A stretch of 64,000 nucleotides of DNA from Torreya grandis (taxonomy: Eukaryota; Streptophyta; Pinopsida; Cupressales; Taxaceae). The DNA lies in the NCBI GenBank assembly GCA_037957365.1, contig JARHVA010002004.1, forward strand, positions 2,077,501 to 2,141,500. Direction: 5' to 3'. A model generated the notes under the pieces. That model was given only the letters and a program-made list of their open reading frames with translations, had not been told where the DNA came from and did not search any database. Shown here in pieces: positions 49,030 to 61,000 of this stretch (its first letter is position 1; every line of letters starts with the position of its first letter). The position numbers and the translations under genes were made by a program.

Positions 49030-49503
49030 GACATCCTGAAAATCAAGATCATTAACATATTGTTCTTTTTATCTTTCATGAGATAAAGAACCATGTTTTA
49101 AAAGAATACATGCAACAACTATAGGAGGCCTAGATAGGATATCTGCAACCTTATTCTGAATACCTTTTTTATACTTAATCACAAGATGAAATTTTTGTAA
49201 GAAACCCATCCAATAAAAATGTCTAGACTATTGTAGCTTGGTTTGTGATTGGAGATATTGTAAGGGATGATGATCTATTTGTATTATTGTTTATTTTCCC
49301 ATTAAGTAATGTTTCCATTTTTTAACACTTTGAGCCAATGCATACAATTCCTTATCATAAGTTGGATATTTTCTTAATGCACTTGTGAAGGTTTCAGAAT
49401 GATAACAAACTAGTTTCTTACCTTGCATTAAAATAACTCCCATAGCATATTCACTTTCATTTGTCTTGATCTTAAATGGTTGTTGTATATTAGTAAGTTC
49501 CAA
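49030..49503 (-). pseudogene. G3 RNase H region
   Basis: Open minus-strand codons 49,503-49,291 read FKIKTNESEYAMGVILMQ, LVCYHSETF and KYPTYDKELYALAQSVKKWK, standard Ty3/gypsy RNase H. The first catalytic Asp position is Asn (KTNES where KTDAS-type text is usual). Confidence 0.75.
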
Positions 49504-49799
49504 GACTGAAGTAGTACTATCTTTTCTTTCAAAGTGTCAAAGGCCTTTTGATGCTTGCCTCCCCACTGACACACTTGTTTCACACTTGTCAAAGAATGCA
49601 AAGGTGATGTAATATATGAAAATTGAGAAATAAACTTTCTCCAAAACTGTACTGCACTAAGAAAACTTCTAACCTCAGTTGTATTAGTGGGTCTAGGCTA
49701 GTTAATAATGACTACCACTTTTGTAGGATCAATTTTAAATTTACTATCTCCTACAATGTAACCCAAGTATATCAAAGAGGTTTTTCTAAACTCACATTT

Positions 49800-50350
49800 T
49801 TACATTTTTAAATAAAGTTTTTCCCTTCATAATGCATCCATGACTTTCTTAATGTGGATCACATGCTCTTCCCAAGACTTACTGAAAATCAATTTATCAT
49901 TTAAGTAAACTATAATAAAATCATCAAGAAACTGTGTAAAAAAATCATTCATCAATCTCGTGAATGTAGCCAGGGCATTACACAACCAGAAAGGCATAAC
50001 AAGCCATTTAAAGAATACCTATTTTGTTTTGAAGGTGGTTTTCCACACACCACCTTCATTAATTCTTACTTGATGATATCCATTTCTCAAATCTAGCTTA
50101 GTGATATAAATAGGATAATTTAATTGATCTAATAAATCATCAATATGAGGAAGAGGGCAACGATTCTTAATATTAATTTTGTTTAAAGAATGAAAATCAA
50201 CACACATTCACCAAGTGCATCTTTCTTTGGCACCAAAATAATTGGTGAACCAATAGGAGATGAACTTGGATGAATAATACATTTATCCAATAGATCCATT
50301 ACCTATTTTTTGATTTCCTCATTTTCCACCACTGATAACCTTTACATGCC
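49800..50350 (-). pseudogene. G3 reverse transcriptase
   Basis: The minus strand reads CVDFHSLNKINIKNRCPLPH, DDLLDQL and TKLDLRNGYHQVRI (50,207-50,019). After a break it continues with the palm motif region near 49,905, where YLDD reads YLND (catalytic Asp to Asn). These are RT fingers and palm blocks of Ty3/gypsy type. The domain is interrupted by stops near 50,010 and 49,960. Confidence 0.8.
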
Positions 50351-50556
50351 AATGTTAGGGAGAGGAGAATCTTGCAATAGCTGAATTTCATGTTGAACTC
50401 CCCTTTTAGGGGGAAAACAATAGGATCCTTAAATACATCATCATAATTAGAAATGATTTCAACTAATTCATTCTTATGTTTAGGATCACAAGTTTCCAAA
50501 GCCTAAGAATATTCTTTTTCCTTAGACTTAATCAACATGAGACAAAAAGTCTTGCT

Positions 50557-51012
50557 TTAATTAACTATTCTTTTCATTTTCCCTATTGTAACCAAGGAAA
50601 GACTTGTTTTAATATGATTTGCTATGAATATATACTCAATGCCATCCTTAACAAGAAAGTACTTATTTTCCTCTCTATAAAATATTAATTTTCTATCATA
50701 AAGATATGGGCTTCCCAAAAAAATCCCACATGTGTCCAAAGGGACAACATCCAACTAAACCTCATCTATGAATTTGGATGTGATGACAAACCTTAGTCTA
50801 CAAGTTTGTGAGACTTGTAGATTTGCATTATCACATACCCAACCTAGTGGATAAGGATTTGGATGGGGATTGATTTGTAAGCCTAATTTCTTAACAACCT
50901 CTTCAGAAATTAAATTTTCTTGTGAACCACTATCAAGTAGAGTATCAATCTTAGTATGTTTTGAAACAACTCTAATGTGGAACAATTCATTTCTTTTCTT
51001 ATCAACATGCAC
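50557..51012 (-). pseudogene. G3 aspartic protease
   Basis: Two abutting open frames (51,012-50,755 and 50,754-50,557) separated by one stop. The first reads KIDTLLDSGSQENLISEEVV and KKLGL, with an intact D-S-G active-site loop. The second continues DVVPLDTCGIFLGSPYLYDR, the protease flap and C-terminal part (usually DVLPLD and LGNPYL-type text). It lies between gag and RT as expected. Confidence 0.8.
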
Positions 51013-51149
51013 ATAATTCTATTTAGAAGAAGATGCGTCATTTGATGACTTAGTGCTAGAAACTGAAAGAGAAGAATCATTATGTAATCCCATGGTTGTG
51101 ATCTTAGTCTCATCACCTGAATCTAAACCTAAATCCTGAACCATAGCAT

Positions 51150-52184
51150 CAATCTTCTTTTCCTTCTTTTAAAACCTTTTAGGCCTTAACTTAGGCTGTA
51201 TTTTCTAACACTTAGACTTGTCATGATTTTTCTTGCAATGATTACAAAATGGTTTTCCATCTTCTTTTTAATAGTAAAAGTGGATTTTTGTTTACCCTTT
51301 CTTGATGAACTTTCCCCTTTGTATTGCTTAACATTAGATTGCTTACTTTAAACTTCAGGAAAAGTTTCTTTTGATTGTTTTCCTCTAGCCTCTAAATTAG
51401 TGGCTTGAGCACATATTGCATCTCAATTAGTGGGATTGAACATAAGAATCATATGTCTTAAGTAACTATGTAGCCCACCTATTTATTTTAGCAATGTTTC
51501 TTTTGTGTAAAGAGGAACATTCAAAAGTAAAGATTCTCTCCTAAATTATTGTGTATAATCTTGAACATTTTGGCCTTTTCCTTGTCTGAAACTTTGCGAA
51601 TCTATCATGGATTGTTGCATATAGCCTAAAGAATAAAATTACTTTATGAGTTCTTTAACAAATTCATTCCAAGTAGTAATTGAGTTACCTTTTTGAAGCT
51701 CAGCTTCCTTGAACTTACTCTCCCACCAGATGAGAGCTATGCCTCCTATACAAAGAGTAGCCAAATGAATTTTTTACTCATCCCCTACAATATTTTGGAC
51801 CCTACAATAAACTTCAATCTGCTTGACCTAATTATCCAATTTTTTGGCATTAACTCCACCATTAAACATTGGTGATTCAAACATAATATCCAATTTTAGT
51901 GACGGGAGAGATTCCACAATTTTTTTATCATCATTCGATGAAGAAGGTTTTTCGGTTTATTTACCTTTTGATTCTTGTGAATCACCTTTCTCATTCTCAA
52001 ATTTCCTTTGTTTATCATGGTATAGTTCCTCAACCATGCTTCTCATCTCCATGCAGGCTCGACATAATGTTTGTTTATATTCCATCTCTTCTTCAGCCAT
52101 CCCTGAAGCATGCCTTGAGTCAATCTTTAGATTATACTCAATGAGTTTTCCTTCATCCTTTATGGATTTATACCTTTTCAACAT
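51150..52184 (-). pseudogene. G3 gag
   Basis: A minus-strand ATG at 52,184 opens 75 codons with a charged helical start (KRYKSIKDEGKLIEYNLKI), probably a coiled coil. After a stop it continues with NWVKQIEVYCR, ALIWWESKFKEAE, TTWNEFVKEL and QNVQDYTQFR-type capsid blocks. A CNHCKKNHDKSKC zinc-knuckle region lies near 51,240-51,200. At least six in-frame stops are present. Confidence 0.75.
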
Positions 52185-52213
52185 ACACTAGCAACCACTA
52201 TTAAATAACAACT

Positions 52214-52225
52214 ACTTTGATAACA
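52214..52225 (-). other. G3 primer-binding site (tRNA-iMet type)
   Basis: Six bases inside the 5' LTR the minus strand reads TGTTATCAAAGT, 9 of 12 identical to TGGTATCAGAGC, the complement of the tRNA-iMet 3' end. Two of the three differences are G-to-A or C-to-T changes. Confidence 0.65.
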
Positions 52226-52231
52226 AAAATT

Positions 52232-53481
52232 TGATTTGAAAACTAAAAATACAAGTGTAGCACATTCGAATAACACACTGTTGCATTTAAACGATCTACT
52301 ATTTCTCAAATTTTCCATTTAATTGTTAATAACAAAATAAAAATCTAAATTAAAATGAAGATAAAAATTAAAATAAATAGTAGATAAAATTAGAATAATT
52401 CACCAACAAATTGATAACAGAGTTCGACTTCAATAGCCTGTCTCTGAGTCCATTCAAAGTGAGGACCATTTCCATTAATTTTGTGAAACAAATGGCTTAC
52501 AAAATCAATACAAGTCTTCAATTAACCTTGTCTAGTCTCTACTTGCTTATAATAATAGCTCTAAGACCTGTCATTAAAGGGCCAAGGCCATACAAGGCTT
52601 AATTAAATCTCTAACCTTCTTAATTCTTTTACACGTTCAATTGAATAATACCCTTCAAATGGAAGTTTTCTCCCTTTATAGCATTTACAAGCCCATGACT
52701 CAAGCAGTCAAAGCTTATCAATTTCATACAATAGGTGCAAAGGTCAATTCATTTGGCCATCCCCTTGGCGCTTTGGTCTTATCTTTATCCCACATTTGTT
52801 GTGGGAGAAGGGATTGCATACTTTTTAAAGGTTGATGGTACCTTTATATGTGTTGATGTCTCTTTTGAAGGAGACTTAGGTGTTAAGCTTAGATTAAGAC
52901 TATACTTGTGCCGACGTTGGATAATTGTGGGTTATCACATGGTCTTTGTGTGGCATGATGGGTTGGCATGGCAGATTTGGTTTTCTTGTGACTCTTTACA
53001 AAGCTTTAATATATATCCCACATTGATGGGGTTTCTAAAGACTTCGTAACTTAAATACAATGTCACAAACAATGATACATGAAGATTATCAAGCTAAGGC
53101 ACCCATCCACAAGAGTGTGTTGACACTCAATGAAGGCCCCTAGTGAAGAAATAGTGGGGCCCATGGATCGTCATATGACCACCTATCAAAGACTAGAGGC
53201 TATCAGTAAACCAAACACCAAACCAATTTTTTTTGCTCAAATTTAGATTGCCACATGTCAAATGATTATTGGACCACTTGGTGTATTTAAACAATGCCAC
53301 ATCACTTTTCGACACTCATTATTCCCCTATCATAAGAAAAATTTAGAAAGCTATATCTCAAGCATCCAGACTCTATTTTTCATGCCAGAAGAAGCATTAG
53401 AAAGCTCTCAATGAATTCTTCTATGTGCAAGTGGTTCAACCAGTAATTCAAGACTTTCAAAATGGAATAGTACCTAGATCA
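52232..53481 (-). repeat. G3 right-hand (5') LTR
   Basis: 1,250-bp partner of 46,363-47,596, starting TGATTTG and ending CCTAGATCA. It contains an extra CATGCCAGAAGAAGCATTAG-type stretch near 53,380 that is absent from the other LTR. Confidence 0.92.
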
Positions 53482-53566
53482 CTTAGTTGGGGGAATTTCC
53501 CCCCCCCCCCCACACCCCTTATCAAGAGCTAGGAATTAGAATAATATCAGGCTCCACCATCCAACA
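53482..53566 (-). repeat. Copia 3' LTR, second piece
   Basis: Begins with the repeated CTTAG and ends GCTCCACCATCCAACA, matching the end of the right LTR. It contains a 13-C run at 53,499-53,511 where the right LTR has GCATGCCCC and ACACCCCCC. Confidence 0.88.
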
Positions 53567-54450
53567 ATCTATCACATGGAGACTGATTCCTGCAACTCCA
53601 CCACTACAACTCTTCCTTAGACTTTTCTTTGAACTTTAACCCTAACATATTTCTCATCTTCCTTATTAACCCTAAAAATATATTGAAGTTGAAAAACATT
53701 CCAACTTCTCCTTTATGACTACCTTTGTTAGTATATATGTAGGATTCTATCTTGGATGGATCATTTCCATCTTTAGTTGATCATCCTCCAAAACTAAATG
53801 AATGAAGTGATACATGAGTTGTATATGTTTTGTTATTGAATGGAATCCTGAGTTCTTTGATAAATAATTTGCACTCTGGATAAAACTATAAAACCTATAA
53901 TCTTCCTTATTTTATCTTGAATCTTCCATGAACTATTGAATCCATATCATTTCCTTTCTTGCTTCTGTAGCTACAACATATTATGCCTCTATATTTGACA
54001 AAGCAACTATTTCTATAATTTTGAAATCTAAATAACTGTTATGTCACTAATAATGAATACATACCATATGTTGCTCCTCCTAAAATGTAAATCTTCAACC
54101 ATGTCTATGTCAACATATCCTTGTAAGTTAACATCTAACCCTTTATAGAATAACTTTCAATCAGGTGTCCCACTCAAGTACCTAAGAATCTACTTGAATG
54201 CATCTCAGTGCTCTTTTCCTAGATTATTCATAAACCTACTAACAACTCTCACTATGTGCACAACGTCTTGTCTCATGCACACCATAACATACATTAAAAT
54301 TCCAACTATTGAAGCATAGGAAAATTTGGACATATAATTTATTTCTTTATGCATTTTAGGACATTGTTCTTTGTTTAATTTCAAGTTCCCTCCCGAACGT
54401 GTAGTCACTAGTTTTACATCTCGCATATTGAACCTGACTAACACCTTCAT
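53567..54450 (-). pseudogene. Copia RNase H and C-terminal RT remnant
   Basis: The open minus-strand frame 54,450-54,205 reads MHKEINYMSKFSYASIVGIL followed by MYVMVCMRQDVVHIVRVVSR and FMNNLGKEH, the conserved block between RT and RNase H in copia polyproteins. Further on, YVVATEARKEMIW (about 53,990-53,950) is the RNase H ATEA block. Several stops follow. Confidence 0.85.
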
Positions 54451-54479
54451 GATCTAATCTTCTTAGGAAAATGTTAATT

Positions 54480-54995
54480 TTATTTTTTTTCCTATCTTAT
54501 GTTATTCTCATACAAATTATTTGTGTTTTAGTACCCAAATCCTTCATAGTAAATGAATTTTCTAGTTTTTTTAGATCATTTATATCATGCATGTAATCTA
54601 CATACAATAACAAGATAATATGGATTCTATTATATAATATCTTCAAATAGACATAGAGGTCTAAATGACATCTACTATAACCTTTTTCTATCATAAACAT
54701 GTAAAATTTCAAATAGAATTGCCTTGGAGCTTGTTTAGGCCATACAAATTCTTCTTCAACCTACACACCATTTTATCCTTACATTTGAATTTGTATCCCT
54801 TTGGCTGCTCCATATATATTTCTTCCTCCAATTCACCATGAAGGAGAGTTGTATTCACATCTAACTATTCAAGGTGCAAATCTTCTACTGCTACCATACT
54901 TAAAATAGTTCTTATGGAAGCCATTTTAAAAACTAGAGAAAATATTTCATCAAAATCTATACCTTTCCTTTGTGCAAAATCCTTTAAAAAAAGTG
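54480..54995 (-). pseudogene. Copia reverse transcriptase remnant
   Basis: The minus strand reads [47 protein letters not shown] and [11 protein letters not shown], the copia RT core blocks. The palm motif at about 54,590 is YVDY in place of YVDD, so the second catalytic Asp is lost (LLLYVDYMHD in the open frame 54,712-54,497). Confidence 0.85.
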
Positions 54996-55399
54996 TGGCA
55001 TTGTACCTCTTTTTGCCTCCATCTTCTTATTTCAACCTATAAACCCATTTATTATGCAATGCTATTTTACATGTAGACAACTAAACCAAATACCAAGTTT
55101 ACTTATGTACCAAGTAGTTCATCTCATTTTTCATGCCTTGATCCCACTTATTTTTTGTTTCTACATGCATTGCTTCTTCGTAGCTTTCTAGCTCATCACC
55201 ATCAATCAAAGATAAATAATAAAGTGAACGAGAATATCATTCAGGGAGTCTACTTACTCTGGCAGATCTTCTAAGTACACTTTCAGGAGTTTGAGGTACT
55301 TGTTTTTATGGTAGTTGTTTCACATTATAATATTCTATCACTTTTGAAATTTTATTTGCAGTGATTTCATCAAGTACATCATATTATATATTTGGCTTT

Positions 55400-56310
55400 T
55401 CTTTTTTATTTCCCTATAACTGATCTTTTTACATAAAAAATTAATTAAAGATCACATCTCTAATTCTAATGATTTTGTGATTTTCAAAATCCCATAAATG
55501 ATAACCAAAATCATTACCTCCATATTGAAAAAAAGAAGATTTCTTGGATTTTGCTTCAATCTTGGTTCTATTTTCTTTATCAATATGGACAAATGCTTCA
55601 CAACTGAAAGTCTTTAAAATGAATAGTCTACCTTTATACTCATCTATGATTCATCTGGAATGACACTATCAAAAGGAATTAAAGGCCTTATATTTGTTAA
55701 GTAAATAATAGTATCCATAGCATGTATCCAAAACTGTAAAGGCAACCATACTTGCAATGTCATGCTCCTTGCTCACTCCATGATTGTCTTGTTCATCCTT
55801 TCTAACACACTATTTTGTTGTGGTGTTCTTGAAACCATCTTATATCTATGAACCCCACAGAATGATGCATAATTATCAAACTCCTTGTTGTAGTATTCAC
55901 CTCTATTATCTGATCTAAAATACTTTAACTTATTTCCTATCTCAATCTAAACCAAAGTTTTTTATTTCTTAAAAGTATCAAAAATATCATATTTTTTTGA
56001 ATACAATAAACCCATGTTTTTCTAGTTGAATCATCAATAAAACTAACATAATAATATGAGCCACCAATGGATGATACCTGAGCCAATCCTCAGATATCTA
56101 TATGCACAAGATCTAACTTTTCATCCTTCTTTGTCTTCTCAACTCTAAAAAATCTGACTCTTTTTTATTTTCCATACACATAGTTCTCACAAAAACCCAA
56201 ATCTACCTTCTTAAAATCTAGAAACAAATTCTTTTATTGGAGAACTTGCATCCCCTTCTCACTCATGTGCCCAAGTTTTTGGTTCCATAATTTTATATCT
56301 GCTTAGGAGC
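55400..56310 (-). pseudogene. Copia GAG-pre-integrase and integrase remnant
   Basis: The minus strand reads LGHMSEKGMQVLQ near 56,270 (GAG-pre-integrase block), KLDLVHIDI and SSIGGSYYYVSFIDDSTRKT (about 56,110-56,000). These hold the first catalytic Asp and following block of a copia integrase. Stops occur between them. Later integrase text reaches about 55,400, less clear. Confidence 0.8.
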
Positions 56311-56699
56311 TAAAGTTATAGAAGATTCAATATTACCTATCTATAAATATAATTTACCTACCTTTTCTCCTTTTTATATTACCAATGATCCTTTAATGAC
56401 CTTTCACAAAAAATTTCCAAATGTAACTATGCAACCTTCACTTCCCAACTACCCTACTAAAATTAGATTTCTTCTTAATTCAAGAACATACCTCACATTT
56501 TTCAAAAACCATTTATTTCTATTCTATAATGTTATATGTATCTCACACTTTCCAACAATTTTACAAGGTTTACCATCACCCGAATAAACTTGTCAAAAAT
56601 CACCTTGAACATAGTCTTGAAAATATTTCTTATGGGGTGTATCATGAAATAAAGCCCCTAAATTTAAAACCCAAGAATCCTTAATATTATCTAATAAAA

Positions 56700-57530
56700 T
56701 TATTAAAGCATCTTACAACACATCACCTACTACATTTGCTTCCTAATGTTTATCTTGTTGTCCTTCCCCTTATTTTAGTTTTCAAAACAACAATCTTTCT
56801 TCAAGTGTCCTTTCTTCCCAGAAATCCAGCACACCAACATTCCTCTGAATTTGGATCTTCCCTTCTTAGACTTCCCATGATTCCCTAGGCCCTTTCCTCT
56901 ATTATTTTTTTCTCTCCTATTATCCATAGACAAATCATTACCTGATGTATTGATTTTGATTTTTCATCACATTTTCTCACTAAGAATAACATCATCAAAC
57001 TTTTAAGTGTTTGAACCAAATATAAAATTACTCACATCCATGACCAAGCTATTCCAGCTTTCTAGCAATGAGCACAAAATCAAAATATCCCTAAAGTCAT
57101 CATCAATGTCTACTCCTATAGATCCCAAATTATTTGTGACCATGTTAAATTTATTTAAATGTTTAGCAATATATCTACCTTCTGACATCTCTATATTAAA
57201 TAATTTCTTCATAAGAAATATCTTGTTGGAGGCTGAGGGTTTTTCATACACTCTATCCAATACCATTATCACATCTATTATTATCTTTTATTTTAAAATA
57301 TTTAAGGCCATCGACATTGCCAAGCATAGCCATATTATTCCTAGTGCTTGTCAATCATGAACCTCCCATTCATTGTCCTTCATAGTCACTAATTTCTTTA
57401 CTATTTAACTTAATGATAGGAAAATATACTTTCGATATAGATAGTCCTCCATTTTCATCTTTCATAGTCGATAGTTTTGTCCATTGAAATTCTTGACCTT
57501 AAACTTGCATTCTTCTACCATTGCTCCCAT
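56700..57530 (-). pseudogene. Copia gag remnant
   Basis: Candidate minus-strand starts are ATG at 57,530 and 57,521 (MVEECKFKVKNFNGQNY). The open frame 57,272-57,003 reads KKLFNIEMSEGRYIAKHLNK and FRDILILCSLLESWNSLVMD, the UBN2/gag-polypeptide pattern of copia elements. A zinc knuckle near 56,835-56,790 reads CWISGKKGHLKKDC, where the second Cys of CX2CX4HX4C has become Ser. Confidence 0.8.
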
Positions 57531-57582
57531 TCGAACTAGGAACCCTCTTTTCCCATTACTTTATCTACCAAACAAACCTTTG

Positions 57583-57594
57583 GCTCTAATACTA
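57583..57594 (-). other. Copia primer-binding site (tRNA-iMet type)
   Basis: Two bases inside the 5' LTR the minus strand reads TAGTATTAGAGC, differing from the iMet site TGGTATCAGAGC only by one G-to-A and one C-to-T. Confidence 0.85.
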
Positions 57595-57596
57595 GT

Positions 57597-58062
57597 TGTT
57601 AGGAATATAAAACACAGAGATATATTATTAAAATAAAGACAAAAATAAAATATATAAAACATAACACAAGAGAAACATAGATTTAATGTAGTTCTCCCAA
57701 AATGGGCTATGTCCACATAGAAACAACTAGTTTTTGTCTTATTCAATCCAAAAAATGAAGAAATAAACCTACAATACATCCATTGTAATTTATCTTCACT
57801 CACACTTAGTTGTTTCCATGATTACAATGCCCTCTTATCAAACGAGGGTTACTTATTAGGGAAAAAATGCACCAAAATAATTTCTACAATTAGATCTGGA
57901 ATGTAATAGTGAATAGTCGATATTTACTACAAAATCACAACATTTTACAATGCATTTTTTACCCCCTTGGAACCCCATAGCAACCTTAGTGGGGGCATGC
58001 CCCTTACACCCCCCATGTCGAGAATTGGGCATTATAATAAGATCATGCTCCACCATCCAACA
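57597..58062 (-). repeat. Copia 5' LTR (intact copy)
   Basis: 466 bp, TGTTAGG to CCAACA in + coordinates. It carries the unduplicated CTTAG near 57,985 that marks where G3 inserted in the other LTR. Confidence 0.9.
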
Positions 58063-61000
58063 TCAAGCAACAATTTCCAAATAAAATCTAAGGCTTAACC
58101 ATTTTGAAATAATAACCTAGAATAGTAAGAAAACATATTTTTCCATTTATTTAAAATTCATAAGAAAAAGACAAAGAATACTAAAACAAAAAACTCGTGA
58201 GGCTCATGATGAGTAGATGTAATCCCAAAAACCATCATAAAAAATCATAGATGGATAAAAATATTTGTTTTTAATAGACATTGCAAACAATATTTAGAAA
58301 CCCTATGACATTATGGATCATATGCTTAGTGAGATATAAAATGTCTTACCTGTAAACAATGATAGTTAAGCAAAATCTATAGATTGGTCATGCTGAAAAT
58401 TACTAGTGGATATAGACATGGGTCTCCTAAAATGTGTATTTGCAAATCCTGAGACGTGCATCCAATTTTTCATTTCTACATAAGATAAAATAAATAAAAC
58501 TATAATAATAATAAACCTTACTTTGTCATTAGAACTTGTAAGTCAAAATAACTCATTCTGAATGATTCATAGATCGACTACACTGAAATTAACTATAGCT
58601 TAAGAATTCAAGAAATGATTGCAAGTAAACATTCTATTTTTAAATTTTCAACAAACATTAGAAGCCATATTAGAATCTTTTAAATGATTTAGGTCATAAC
58701 CCTCACAAGGTATAAAAGACCTCATCTATATGCAGTGATGTCAACTGACCACAAGTAGTATTGCAGTCACTACATTCTTCCTATCATCCCATATGCTAAA
58801 CATTTGATATCCTCTTCCCTTGAACAACATTTCACATGCAATGTGATGGCCCAATGGGAATGAAGAGGGGAAGATGGTGTGAGAAGTTCAACATTTAATA
58901 ATTTAATGATCACAGAATTGAATGTGAGGTGATGGGTAATAATTGTAGGGTGGTGAGGTATTAATGCCTCATCACCATGAATTGGGTGTATTCATTTTAT
59001 GGGTTGTGCATTACTAAGCAGAGTTTAAAGGGCCAAATTTTGGTGTCCACTTGGATTTTTGTTGTGATTTTACCATCGTCGATTGATCAGACCTCCAAAA
59101 TGGTACTATAACGACCCCTTGCATGGAAATCAAAACCATAAGTCCATACTACCACGTCATATGTTTAAAACTAGAATAAAAAAGTTGAGACATTAATATA
59201 TCCATCAATGTCAATTTTACGTGTTGATGTAGCACGGTTTAAATGACACATAAGTGCAAAGTTAGGTTTCAAAACTTTTAATTCCTCTCCCTTAATGAGG
59301 TGTAGACAAAATAAAATTGAAGAGACCAAATTAAAGTCCATTTTGTTTCTATGATAATAAATTTGATTTTGTTTTAAACAAATCACTAAATAAATATTTA
59401 TTTGTAATGAAAATGACCTAAAAAAAAATTGGAAGAAAAGGTAAAATGAAGATTTTGTTTTGCACTTTTTACTCTCTGAAAGCTTTCAGGAAGGATGCAT
59501 TTATTTTTTTAAAAGCCAGGTCTTGCCAAGTTAATTATACTATTTGTATATTCTATTAACTTGGTAATCGCTCTTAGAAAAATGTGTTAGTAAATATAAA
59601 TACTTAAATAATAAACAAGATTATAAAGTTTGTTTTTATTTTGTGTTGTCGATATATGATAACTTAATAAAATTAAACAATTTTAGATCTAATTTGAAAT
59701 ATTAAATAACCTTTGTTTATTAGTCATATAGATACATGAATTACATAAAGCATATCTTTATAGCCTATTCATTTATACTTTTTTACGTAAAGCATATTAT
59801 TATCTGGCCTATTCGTTTATAATTTTTTAAATGTTTAATATAATAATACATTTAAAAAGCATATCTTTACAGCCTGGTTCTATTGTGCTTTTTTTTTCCC
59901 AATATTGGTTTTATACATAATTAAAATTTGATATCTATATGAATGTATTTAATATATTTATTTTCTATAAAATAGTATCATTTGTTTTTAAAACTATACC
60001 ACATGACAGGGTAAATGATCGAAGTGCATTGTATGTTTGGAGTTTTGGGAATTTGATTTGTATAGTGAAACATTTTACTTTTGGTCTTCCAAATTTTAAA
60101 AATAGTTTAATATTTGTATTTCATGGTTAACGTCATTTTCCCTATATATTATTTTAATCAATTCTTACTATTTTTTTTTATCAATATTTTTTAATTTAAT
60201 CAGTGTAAGTTTTATATATATAGAATCAATTTCACATATTTTATTATAAAGTACATGATTTTTCTACAACTTAATTTAACAAACATTTTTTTTACAAAGG
60301 ATTGGATGGTATCAATACTGTAGAGCATGGATAATATATCATTTCATGAAAAATATTCAAGTTCAAAAGTAACTTCAGAAAAGAAAGGAGTTCTTTATGC
60401 ATAAACACGATAAATATCATGCTCCACATTTGTAAGGAAAGATAAGAGATAGAGCCAAATCTAGACATTATATTCCTCATCCACAAATAGATTTAAATGA
60501 GACATATGGTGTTATTAATGTAGATGAATCTTACACTTTTTCAATTTTTTTTGTCAACATGCTAATTAAAGAGTTGATAATTATTCACAATAAGACTAAA
60601 AAATGGAGTAAATTGTTTCATTAACTAAAACATTTGAAATTGATAATACTAATGAGGAGATGGAAAAAGAATTCAGAGAGAGGATTTGGCCAAAACATAT
60701 TGTGATTTAGTATTAATTTTAATGTTTGAAAATGTGTATGAAGATGTAAACCATGGAAACCTTGGAAAATGGCATTCAAATAAAGTGGAAAATTGTGTAA
60801 ATTTTTAATTTTGAAACATAATTGAATGCAAATACAAGGGAACAAGGTTGATAAAGACCTTTACAAATAGTAATAATTGGAAACACCACAAGGGTTACAC
60901 CTTTAACATGGAGTTTTTTTTTAAGAAATAAATTTTCTTATTGACAAAACTTACAATCTAATAAGTCTTATGAAAGGTTATGATAGAAAATAATGGGTCA

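Larger units (their letters stand above)
46363..53481 (-). mobile_element. Ty3/gypsy retrotransposon G3, nested in the copia LTR
   Basis: This minus-strand element is 7.1 kb, with LTRs 46,363-47,596 (1,234 bp) and 52,232-53,481 (1,250 bp). Termini are TGATCTG and AGATCA, and the perfect target-site duplication is CTTAG (46,358-46,362 and 53,482-53,486). The uninterrupted copia LTR on the right has a single CTTAG at this point, which confirms the insertion. A polypurine tract and an iMet-like PBS are both in place. Internal minus-strand order is gag, protease, RT, RNase H, integrase. It is the best-preserved element of the window but carries many stops. Confidence 0.93.
45967..58062 (-). mobile_element. 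Ty1/copia retrotransposon, decayed, with a gypsy element nested in its left LTR
   Basis: The right (5') LTR is 57,597-58,062 (466 bp). The left (3') LTR is in two pieces, 45,967-46,362 and 53,482-53,566, because gypsy element G3 sits inside it. LTR ends are TGTTAGG and CCAACA (TGTTGG to CCTAACA on the minus strand). A tRNA-iMet primer-binding site lies 2 bases inside the 5' LTR. The order on the minus strand is gag, integrase, RT, RNase H, which is copia order. Flanking bases GTAAG and TCAAG only partly match, so the target-site duplication is uncertain. Confidence 0.88.

Noticed and set aside
51844..52191. 115-codon plus-strand open frame
   Set aside because: It is antisense to the gag of gypsy element G3 (start at 52,184 on the minus strand), so it is a shadow.
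57007..57360. 117-codon plus-strand open frame
   Set aside because: It lies antisense to the copia gag, whose minus-strand frame matches a known family.
45962..58067. Target-site duplication for the copia element (GTAAG versus TCAAG)
   Set aside because: Only the last three bases match. It could be a decayed duplication but is not good enough to call.
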